From Chrysaora quinquecirrha (taxonomy: Eukaryota > Cnidaria > Scyphozoa > Semaeostomeae > Pelagiidae): 64,000 bases of DNA. Each line of letters starts with the position of its first letter. Positions within the stretch are counted from its first letter, which is position 1. The stretch is from positions 527,001 through 591,000 of the forward strand of contig JACTAT010000298.1 of assembly GCA_014526335.1 (NCBI GenBank). Direction: 5' to 3'. Shown here in pieces: positions 11,801 to 23,800 of the stretch. The position numbers and the translations under genes were made by a program. Under the pieces are notes generated by a model that was not told the DNA's origin, did not search any database, and saw only the letters and a program-made list of their open reading frames with translations.

Positions 11801-14800
11801 TCAGATAAAATGGAAAGATTTAGTCAAAAAAATGTTTCATCTCGTTAAATTCAAAGACTACAGCAATCAACGCATTGTCATTTATGGAGAGCAGTATCTT
11901 AAAAATCTTGGTACACTAATAAGAAATACTGATAAAAAGTGAGTACTGGACTGATTTCTTATGTCTTGTGGTTCAAGTAGATCTCTTCTAGTTGTGCTTA
12001 TATGTTTGTGTTCTTTGTGAATAAAACAGTTACCATCCATTTGATTATTCTGGATCCTTTACAGAGAAAAAGCAACTTTTTTAAAATTATTCACACCTTT
12101 AAAAGTTGATGCTAACTTTGCTTTTACCAGTATTATTCTCTTGTTCATTAAAATACCATTACCTATGTGATTTCAAAAGGTCATCGAAAAACCCATTTAA
12201 CACAAGACCCTTTCAAACAAGGAAAAGTCGGAATAATGATGGTGTCAAAACCTGATCCTGAAGAACTGGAATGCAGAACACTAACTAGCATCGAACCAAA
12301 AGAGGACTAGGATAGGAACTGAGGATCATGCATAATTTCAGGACTAAAGAACATGACAGAGACAGAGGACTGTGGAACATTAACTGTGACGGATTACGAT
12401 GAATGTTAAAACCTTGACACATGAACTGGGCTTACGACTTCAGAATGTGAACGATATAGATATTGAGAACCAGGACACAAGAACGACACCGATTATCGTG
12501 GACTAAGGACGTTGCACTAGGACCATGCAACAGGACCTTCAGTGGGACAAGGTAACAGGTCTCTGGATAATAATCATAAACAGCACTGCAGAACATGAAT
12601 AATATAGAGATCGAGGAACAGGACAGAGGAACAAAACTGTTTCAAGCAAAAGGAACAAGCGAAGGAAAATTTTCATAGACTAAGGACCTTGGACTAAGAC
12701 CAAGGAACAGCCCCTTTACTGGGACCAATAAACACCCCCCTGGACAATGCTCATTAACAGGATTAGAGAACATGAACAATATAAAGATCGAGGAGCAGTA
12801 CAAAGTAATAACACTGAAGAAACGAAAAGAATTGACCATGATGAAGGTTAAAGGAAAATTATCATGGACAAAGGAACCTGCACTTACATTAACCCTATTT
12901 TAGCCGGGTAAATTTTTCATGTTTTTGACCGGGAAAGGGAAATTACCGCAAACAAGCGAGAACAAGTTGAAACTAAATGGGGATCAATGACAATTGCGGG
13001 AGGAAGCGGGAACAAATCCTGAAACAGCTAGAATCGCAGGGACCAAATGTGGAGATTTTTCCACATTTTTTGTTGCAAGCTGTAAGCTAATAGGCTGATC
13101 TCAGGCTGATCTGAGCTTATCTCATTCTTCAAACACGGCTAATGGGTACCTTTAATCTAGATTAAATATATATCAAATGAAAGCTCTCTTTGAGGGCAAT
13201 CGTCTTGTGTTGTGTATAGCGCAATCGTATCAAACAACAACAAACGGAAATAATCAGATTTTGATGCGTTTCGTAACACTTGCTTCCAGGTATGGTAGTC
13301 TGGTGGTTACATGATCAAATTTTAGACAATAAATATTTTTCATATGAAAGCCAGATACATTATAGAAAAAGTCAGTGACTTTTTGCCAGGCATTCTTGGG
13401 CAACAGCGAGTATTATTCGATATACATTAGAGGGGTGATAAACGCCCCCAGTCAATATTTCTGGTTAAGGAGCAAGTCCTTCTGTGGGACCAGGGTACAT
13501 GAGCTTGGAATGGGTATAGACCTGGGACTGAACAGGGACCATGGACAGGGAGCAGAAACAGTATCTATCGTCGTAGCTTAAGGTCCTTGGACTAATTCCA
13601 AATAACAGGACCATAATTGGGAAAAGGAACAGGACCAGGGCTTAGGACCAAGGAATTAGACCTAGGGCCAGAATAAAGAAACTAAGTCGAGGTTACATCC
13701 GCAGACAGGAGTACAGGTCGAACCGGCCTTTTCATTTTAATGTAGACAGATTCCAAAACCCCCAGGTGAAGCAAAGATCTTGCTTTGCCAATGATATTGA
13801 AACAATCCTCGCTGTTATTTTCTGCACAATGGGTTATCAGGTAGGTTTTGACCTATGGCCGAGTCATGTTTGAGACAAGGTTGTTCCTTGGACCCACGGT
13901 GTGGACGCACAGGGTAGCCGCATCTGGGTGTAAATTCCGTCTTAGTCTATTGTCTCGAAAGTGACTTGTGAACTTGAAAAAGATTTTGACTTTTAAAATC
14001 AAAAAATAAAAATCGAAACGATTTGCTATAGGTGAGAATCGAACCCCAAAAAATAAAAATCGAAACGATTTGCTATAGGTGAGAATCGAACCCCAAAAAA
14101 TAAAAATCGAAACGATTTGCTATAGGTGAGAATCGAACCCCAATCGAACTTGTCTCAAACATGACTCGGCCATAGGTCAAAACCTACTTGATAACCCATT
14201 GTGCAGAAAATAACAGCGAGGATTGTTTCAATATCATTGGCAAAGCAAGATCTTTGCTTCACCTGGGGGTTTTGGAATCTGTCTACATCAAACTGAAAAG
14301 GCCGATGTGGCGTAGACAGAAAGAGTTCGTTCTCTCACTTGGACTCTTTAAATAATTCTATTGGTCTTCCCGCTGTATCCGACCAGCTTATTGGTGTTTA
14401 AAAAACAATGCCAATTTAGCTTTTCATTCTGATTTGTGCATTCGTAACCGCATCTGGGTATAAATTCCGCCTTCGTCTATTGTTTCGTTCTGTTTCAGTT
14501 GTTCATACTCTAAGGAAAAATGCTTTTAAGTATGCCCAAAAATTTTTACGCTGTTTATCGCAATTTGAAGTTTTGTACAACTCAAAAACTATTCACTAAT
14601 TTTGTTTCTCATTTCCCCTCCACTGAAAGTCATTTAAAACTTAAACTTAAAGTTTGATTTAAGTTCTGTCCAGTCTAAAAACAAGTTGAAGTTATTTTCA
14701 TTACATTCTCATTTATGTTTTAAATTATCTTTTGCTTAAACTTGAAATTAATCTGAATCTGTGTCTTAGTGTTTATTTTAATCTTAATCTTTAATCTTAA

Positions 14801-17800
14801 TGTTTATTTTAATCTGATGAAAGATAAAGAGATTGAAGAACAAGGCACAGTAACGCAGCTTAAGCAAGGGAATGAACTGCACCGACAACAATGAATTATT
14901 TCACGACTAACAACCATTATCATATACGAAGGACCCAAGACTAAAACGAAAGAACAGCAGCTTGACCCGGAAACAGACCCCCTTGACAACGTTCGTTAAC
15001 AGGACTGGAGAACATGAACAATATAAAGGTTGGGGAGCAGTGCAGAAATAAAATTAAAGGAAAGGAAGGATTACGGCTGACCACAATGAATCATTTCAAG
15101 ACTAAGGAACATCATCATGGAGTAGGGACCCTCCCTGTACGGACACCAAGGAACAGGCTAACTTCGGTAAAATGCATGACCAGTCTTACTTAGCCATGCC
15201 TGAAATAGTCAACTTCATTGACTTGGATGAAAATGACTCAACACACGACAAGTGTTTTCCTTGCCTTTGCATTACTGTTGAAATGACAATATAAGTTATC
15301 TTAAATCTGTTGCTTATGAAATACAACTTTGCCTCGTTACCAAGCAACCCTACCAATTACAGTAGAATTAAAATTTGGCACTCAACCCCAAAGAATTTGT
15401 TTTAAACCACACTGAGTGATTTAACTTAGCATAGTAACAAAACTAAAATTTTGTTTCACTGTTGCCTACTTTTCTAGAAAATTCCATAGAATGTTTCTCC
15501 TTAAAACTATTTTTATATTTTTTATATTTCATTTTATTCGACCTCTACACGTTTCTGACTATTAAAAATTTTCTTTATGCTACGCTTCAATTGTATACCT
15601 TGATATACACAATCTGTATAGACTTTTTGCTGTTACCATACAGAAGTCACCAAAGTCGTCCGTTTGATCTGAACCAAACTTTTCTTCCATTAGACGTTCA
15701 CCATCGAATCGGTTTTCGGTTTGCAAGAGGATTCTTCGTAAGTCTAGCAGAAATAAAAAAAACAGCCAAACTAGTCGTTCGAAATTAAGTGAACAGAGGT
15801 AATTTGAAAGATTCTTAAACTTCAAGCTTTGGTTGCAGCAAGGGTTTTTAAATGTTTTTTTTTTTTTTTTAATTTCTAGGACACTTGCTAACTACATAAT
15901 GTGGAGAATAGTGAGTCGATTTTTGCCTTTTGCTGGTAAAAAGATAAGAGATGTTAAGTTTAAATTTCTTAGACTATTTAGTGGAAAGAAAGCTCCTTCT
16001 CCTAATTGGCTTAATTGTGTCAACACGGTTGATAGCTGGATGCCATTTGCATACGGGCGGTTGTATGTCGACAACGTGTTCAAGAGCAGATATGCAAAGA
16101 AGGAGGTAAATATATATACTTCTTATGTTCATAGTTGGTTCCATTTCAATCATTGATCTGAATTCTTGCATTGGACAACTTTTAACTGAAAAATCTGCTT
16201 CGCTTCTTACAAATCTTTTTGTGAATTTCCAGGCTTCTGATATGATAAGTCGGTTAAAGGAAGCTTTTATTCATAACTTAAAAGATGTTAAATGGATGAA
16301 TGAAAACACAAAGCAGAGAGCCAGATCGAAGGTAATTATTTTTTGCTATATAAATGCTGCTTGTTACGTATTTCATTGAAAATCAAAGGAGTCTGCGTAG
16401 GTCCCTCCAATTTTTATGGAAACACTTCCTTCTGTTCATTACGAGTCGAAGCGAGTTTAACTTTCACGACTTTTCCAATTTTCCGGTCAACGATAATTTT
16501 AATTGATACTTGTGTCGCCGACGCGGCCGATCCATCTAAGAAATGGTCATGTGTGTGCAGCAAACCAGTCTTAGAGAAGCCTTCCTTCGTGCTTAATTCC
16601 CTGCCATTGCTGTTTGAAAATTTCAATTCCAAAGTTTCAGACTATATCCCGATGATCGGAAACACTTCTTCTCTGATGCCAAAGCTTTGAAAATCAGAAG
16701 CATTGTAATTGTAGAGATTTTCATCAATACCTTGCCTAGAAAATGCCTGATTTCGGCAGCAAGCCCACGCTACCAGCAGCTTCTTCCATTCGATAGAAAT
16801 CGTGTGTAAACATAGAGGGGTGTCACCCTGGTTGAGGGTAAACGTGGTTTGATAGGGTTTAAGTACTTTCTATTTATTGTTGAATAATAAGAATTGTGGC
16901 GTAGTTAAATCTTAAAAGCGCGCGAAAATATTTTAATGACGCCATGTGCGAAATATTTTCTACGTTTTTTTCTAAACTTTCGTCCACCCGCAGAGAGAAA
17001 TATTTTTTAAAATGTATACCTGAAAACGAATTGTAAATATTCGCCATTTTCACTTTCATATTTTGGTGCACTGTTTTGTTTTGGTTTCTGTTATTAGAGT
17101 GGTGAAAGGTTTTCCAACAAAAACACAGCTTCATGACAAGTTTAATTCAACCCGATAAATTACGTAATGTACGATTTGTAATTTGATGTCCGTTTCAGTC
17201 GCCACAGGCTTTGTTTCCATGAGCTGTTTGATTGGCCTAAGTCGCCCTATTTGAGGGCCCTATGGTAATTTCCTGTTAACAACGTTGCCTTGCGAAAGCT
17301 ACGCCCTGTGGTACGAAAAAGGAAACAATTTTCCTGCGGCGCCGCAAGCTTCTTTCACCTGTTTCATGGTCTCTGCGGAGGCACATTTCACAATTTTGTT
17401 TGCCCTCAATCAGGGCGACTTCAAAAATTTAGGCCGTCGCGACCACTTTGTCTTTGCGCTGCTCGTCACGGAAGACGAGTTGAACGATATCCAATATAAT
17501 TTATTTTAACAACAAGTAAGAGTTCAGGAACAGAATCGTGATGAGTTTATTTTTCTAACTTCCTTCGTTCAGTTGAAATTATTGACTAATTTAACAATAC
17601 CCTCAACCAGGGTGACACCCCTCTACTGGACATGATGTACGGTAACGTAATTTAACCCTAAAGAGATTAGCAATGAGACAAATAAGAACTGTGGTCAATA
17701 GCTATTTGAGCATAGATGGAATAAGCGGCTAAGGTTCAACTTCACGGGAAATCTACCATTATTTTTAAAGCTGTTTTTCCTGGAAAAAAGGTTTATGTCT

Positions 17801-20800
17801 GGGTTCAATTTCTGAGTCAGCTCCGATGTTCTGCTGTTGCCTAATGAAGAGAGTGTGAATTATACCAATATCGTGATTTTTCATGCCGGTACGTGCAATT
17901 TCAAGAAACAGACTGATCCAGAAGTCCTGACAGATGAAATTGTCTCAACCCTGCAATACATTAGGTCAAATGGAGTCAAGGCCCAGATCGCTTTCTCCGG
18001 AATCATAAAGCTGAAAGATGAGCCTTCCGTTGAATTCAAAAGTAACCAAAACAAAGGAAATCATCGTTGATAAACCAATGTATTTTGGGTTTGATTTTAT
18101 CGATAATGACCAAAGGAAATATTGCAAAATCGGCCGCGACCGTCTGCAAATAAATGATGGAGGGGTGAGAAATTAGCGTTAACTTTAGTTGTTATATCAG
18201 ATACTGTTAGGTATAAAAGGGAACTAATAGTTTAGTCAGATTCAACGAAACTAAACCTAAAATAAATAAAGGTATCACAGCTAAGGATTGCTGGTTGCGA
18301 TCTGTATAGCAACGATAGGGACACCTCAGGCGGCAGAGTAGCTATGTATGTTGAGGGCACTGTATCGCATCACCATAGAGAAGACATCCCTGATCCTAAA
18401 TTTGAATTATTAGGGATAGACGTGACACATAAATATGCAAAAAGGTTCGTAATCACCTGTTTAGCACATTCCAAATAGACACTATCCATATTCTAAAATT
18501 TAGAATGTTGTCTATTTCAGTTGGTTAACTATACCAACGGTTGATTTAGAATATGGATAACTATCCATGAAAACACCAACTCGAGTCCTTTCATACAAAT
18601 TCATCCATGCACATGCGCAAACCTCACACCTGCGATTTGCGTTTGCCTCTGTTAGTTGCCCTGCCACGGAAGTTCAATATGTGGTTTATGGTATCTCCTT
18701 TTTGATTAACGATTATTTAAACAAGCTGTATTTATCAGGTAGATACTAGATTCTTTTTCAGATGTAATGTCCTCTTACTCACAAGATTTAGATCTTTCTT
18801 GTTACCGACACTTGCTGTCTGAAACCTAAATAAAAGGCCTAGTACAGTGGAAATGCCACATTTGACAAATAGGCCCAGGCCTATAATAGGTATATACTAA
18901 TAGGACTAAAGTAAAGGACTTATGACAGTAGAGTATGATGATGATGAAGTAGGTGTGGCCGTGTAGAAGGGATATAGTGGGAAAGAGTTTCTCTTGTTGG
19001 TACATTCTGTTCAGCAAATGACGATAGGACATTTATTATCAATAGTCCTCTGTTGGTATTGCCCTCCAACGTCAGGAATTGATATTTGTCCTTTCGAGGC
19101 TCTTACTAAAATCCTGAAGAAAACAGATGCCAAGGGCATAGCAATAATTTTGATCGGAGACACCAGATATGATTGAAAATAATCTAAGGTAGTAACTCAA
19201 GGAAACGTATTGAATCAACCCAAAATTTCAGTTTGAGCAACAAGTTTCATAACACACAAGAGTTGCCACATGTACTAATTCTAAGGGGGAGCCAAAGGCC
19301 AGAAAATCTCTGATTGATCACTTCTCTAAAACACGCCCAAACAACATATCTGCGATTGTAATTAATTCGATTTTGTATGGTCAGCCAGTTATGATTCCAT
19401 GAATCTTTTCGTTTTGCTGTATTTATCGGTGACCAAGCTCTATTTTGAAGTTCTTGTAGAACTTGCACTTCTGATTCCCTTCTTACCAGATTGACTTGCT
19501 GTTGGTGCATGTCTTCGATAATAATAGCGCTTTCTTCTACTCTTCTGTTTTCTTCAATCATCGTTTCAAAAACTCAAAAAACCTCAAAATTCCTAAAGTT
19601 AGACTTGAGAACACAAAAACGACTTTAACTTCTCTTGAGTCAAAGTCTGGACACCCCAGCCGACTTCAGAGATAAACCATCGTTCAGTCAATTTAAAAAT
19701 CATCTAAAAAAACGTTTAGAGCTTGAAGAACACGACGCCCTGGAACAACAGTAGAATTTTGTTAAATTAAAGACTACAGTTGTTATAATTTAGACTTAAA
19801 TATTTTTTCCTTGTAATTTTCACAATATCGTTGAAGGATTTTTTCGTAGTCGAGACTGGCGCTAAATACACCATTTTCCCTTCACTCTGAGCACCGTTTG
19901 ATAAGCATCTTAAAGCGTGCATCATTGTTTGATTTGAACTTTCATAATAAATTTCTCATTAACTTTGATTATTAGCTATTATCTGTCTTAGTTATTAAAT
20001 TTAGTTTGTTTCGTAGTTAGTTTGAATTAGCTTTATACTTAGAAGCTATTGATGTAGTAACTAACTTTAAATAAAGAAAGAAAAAAAAAACAAAAAACAT
20101 GACTTAAAGAATTAGGGTACCAAATCAATAAAGATTTATTTCTGTGGTCTAAATGGTGCCCACAGGTTACCTTTACCACAACTAAAGTTGCTTTCATGAT
20201 TCCAGAGAGAAAATTTTTAAATTTACTGAGGTATTTTCTTTACCCTTTCTTTTACCTAGGCATTTCAATAATCCAATTTTCTTTACCTAGGCATTGTCAA
20301 TAATCAAGCTGATTGGATACCCAAGCTATATACTGGATGATAATAAATTGGATAAACAATATTCAGAAGTTCGTATTCAAGTCACGATTCTCCTTCTGCC
20401 AGTAACTAAGTAATTTTAGGCATGTCGCAACAGTCCTTCTTTTTATCGTCACACTACTGTACATTCATTTTCATGCAAGTGACCCTCACAAAACTCAAAC
20501 AGCGCACTTTCACGCAGAAGATTATACAAAGATCAGGAGGCCCTTCAACGGTCATATTTTTCGAATCCTCTTGAAAGGATTGTAAATGGGCGACGTTTTG
20601 ACAAGATTCAGTCGTTTTTCCTCTTTGTTATATTTTAATATTCAAAATTCATTGTGTGCATTATTCATCAGTTTTTATTTAAATTCACTGTGTAGCAACG
20701 CGGAGTTCCAAAACCAGGGTTTTGGTTATGAAAAACCATACTCGGAGAATTTAGGGACAGCTTTTATTAGAAATTGTTTTCTTAAACAAAAATTCTACGT

Positions 20801-23800
20801 AGAAAATCATGGTTCGCTAAATTGGCTAACAATTTAAAGAAATAGGGAGTGAAAATTAGTGAAACATTTGCTATGTTGGAGCATAGATCAGCAACATGGG
20901 GCATAGAGAAAAGAGCAACATTGAAGTTAGGACGCTCCTTAAGTTTTCAATCTATAAGGAAGGATACTAAACAAGCGTCTTAAACTAAACTACGGATATA
21001 AAAGTAGCGAATGCCAAGGGTCTGTGCAATCTTTAAATTTCTTTTAGTACTGAACAATGAACTGCTTCTATTGTGCATGAAGGAAAATCATTGCCGTGAC
21101 AAAATAGCATTTAAATTCAAAGCAATTAATTTGGCTATTTTGAAATTCAAGGCCTTAGCTCCGTTGATTGATTTTAAATGATGAACTTCATGAAATGAAA
21201 ATAAAATACACACATTGCGTTTATTTACCTTTCAAAAGCGTGACGGCAAAGTTGTCATATTTTATTTAATGAATTGGTAATCGATAACAAGGATATCATC
21301 CTTATCGGCGAACTTTTGGGGGCGCTCTTTCGAGGGATGGCGCACATTCGAAGAAATAAGGTATTCATTGTTTATTGCCACCACGTCATTAACTAACATA
21401 CTTTACCTGGAATCGCTATACCTAGAATGAAGAGCATTACCAGCTGAGGAAGGGCTTTGTAGGATGAACATTTTCTGGGTCACTTTTTGCGTAGATTGGT
21501 CGGTGATTCTGGGGGGCTTTTTGGAGATACAGGGGGGTTTTGGGGGGAGAATATAGGGATTGCCCATTGATTCGTTTGGAAATTGATAAAGAACTAGGTT
21601 ACATGATAATAACGATAAATCTGTACGGAATTCCTGTTTGCGTATAACTTTACCTGACAAATGGCATCTTTAAGGGTTAAGGGGGTCAAGAGGGTCTGAA
21701 AGGGAGAGGAGTGGGGATTTTCTGGGCTTGATAAAAATCAACAGTTGCTTCCCTCTGCCTGCAGTTTAAATTAGACAAGAATTTTGTGATAGTGCGATAA
21801 AATATTGTAACTGAGAAGAAATTTACAGTAACTAGACTCTTGAAGCTTTTATTTCTTGTACGTTAAGAACAATATTCCTGTCACGACATCTTATCATATA
21901 TGACAAACTTCAAAAATCAACAACTGCATATTTCAGGTGCTGCTAAACAAAGATGATTTTCTTGGAAATTTTCTCAAAATGCACCAGTTCGATTCAAAAG
22001 TGATATTTAAACGTTTGAAGCAAAAGAGAGACAGAAGAGAGTAGGTCCCTATGTTTAAAAGGTTATTTCGCTTCTTTTATACCCCATCTTATATTCGATA
22101 ATAGCTATTCTAATATGCTCGATTTCCTTTAGGTGGTTATCACATCCAGCTGCAGTCAACGCTTTCTACTCAGCAAGATATAACAGAATTGGTAAGTTTT
22201 GTTTGTAAGTGACGTTAAAAATGGCGGTTTCACAGTTCTATATTGAAATGCTACATTAATCTATCGGTTTCTGTCTGAATTGTCTAGTTGTAAAAATCCT
22301 TTGAAATCGATTTTTGTTATTGCTTTCTTTCTTTCTAGTTCTTCCTGCCGGCATTTTAGGACCGTTTTTCTATCATCATGGATACCCTCCGTGAGTCAAA
22401 CTGATTTTTTAACCATTTGATTTGCTCGTTTTGAATGAAATCTAATATGCTAAACGTTTCCACAATTGGTATACGGCAGGAGATGGGATTCGAGCATTGA
22501 ATGTATGTTCAGAGTGCCAAGACATTTCCACTAACATAAAGAGCTCAATGAAATGAAATCGTCGAGTAACTCTCCAATACATACAGATTAATTATTCCCT
22601 CCCGTTCCACTTCATGTTTCAGTTACTTTGAGCCTTCTTTAGTCAAACGATTGGGGGAGGCTCCTGAGTTTCCGATATGCGGTGACGTGCGGCTAGAAAA
22701 TTAGCCTCGAGAAAGCCACCAACCTGTCCTGGAGTCAATTTTAAAATTGGTCATCACCCTGTCCCGGAGTCATAACTACTGTTTAACTTTGCGATTTTGT
22801 TATGTTGAGCCTTTAGTACCATACGTATGCCGTATTTGAAGAAGGGAGAATAGCTTACCGCTGTATAACTTGGAGATCTGCTCGAAAATTTAATCGAGCC
22901 TTAACTCAGTAGCAAGGTTGTTGGCTTTCTTATCACGCAATCCAGGTTCGAATACTATTGTGGTATGTACTGAAGGAAAAAATCTATCCCAGCCTGATTA
23001 TTTTCTTTTATTTGACAGGTCGCTCAAGTTCGGTGGTATAGGAACCGTAATTGGCCATGAACTATCGCATGCGTTTGACGATGAAGGTAAAATACGTTGA
23101 ACATGTTTCTATTACAGACCGTTTTAAATTTGCATGCTGAGTTATCACATTACTCAGATTCTGGATTATGATAAATTTTCCTTTCAGTGGTTTCAAATTT
23201 TAATTTTTCCACTACTTACTATTTCAGGAAGAAAATATGATGAGAAAGGTCGTTTAATTCAATGGTGGGATTCTTCTGTGATTAAAAACTTCAAGAAGAT
23301 CGCCGATTGTATCAGGGCCCAATATTCGAGCTACAAGATATATGGTCGACATGTAAGTCTGGGTTCAACTCCTTACTTTGAATATAAATGTCCAATTTGA
23401 TTTGTAATGCAAAGGAATTATAGGAAGACATTGGCCAACGCCATTGCTAGAGCTTTGCTTTTTTATGACCTTTAAGAAATTCAACATAAAGACTACACTT
23501 TGACAAAATTCGGCTTACTAATATTATGAAATTGATTAACATCTAACGAGACAAGTGCACTTCATTTATCCTGATCTTGCTCTTCAGATACTGTTCTAAC
23601 AGAAAACGTTTGGACAATTTTCCTCCTCGGGGTCCTGTAACTTGTCTGGAAGTAAGTACAGGTAAAACTACGAGATCTGTGGAGAGGAATCGAATTTCGA
23701 ATGCTTCATCGTTCGAAAAGATCTTGATTTCTCTGCTGTCTCTGCAACATGATTTCTTGCAACATAGGCTTTTTTGAACAATTGTTAACTTATCTAGGCT

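Larger units (their letters stand above)
17830..20098 (+). mobile_element. CR1/L2-like LINE, broken and interrupted
   Basis: Ordered remnants of one non-LTR element lie on the + strand: an ORF1/SGNH-like piece (17830-18165), an endonuclease N-terminal piece (18284-18462), endonuclease continuation (19045-19176 and 19220-19345) and a reverse-transcriptase C-terminal tail (about 19645-19761, [18 protein letters not shown]). It ends in an A-rich tail with AATAAAG at about 20070-20098. A foreign stretch lies between 18466 and about 19035. It sits in the M13 intron between exons 6 and 7, in the gene's orientation. Confidence 0.7.

Noticed and set aside
15462..15825. Open frames of about 108 and 81 codons before M13 exon 5
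   Set aside because: AT-rich intron sequence with biased composition and no M13 or other similarity.
19247..19561. 104-codon frame on - strand ([18 protein letters not shown])
   Set aside because: Partly antisense to LINE coding and without recognisable domain; its left part could be a separate remnant but the evidence is too thin.
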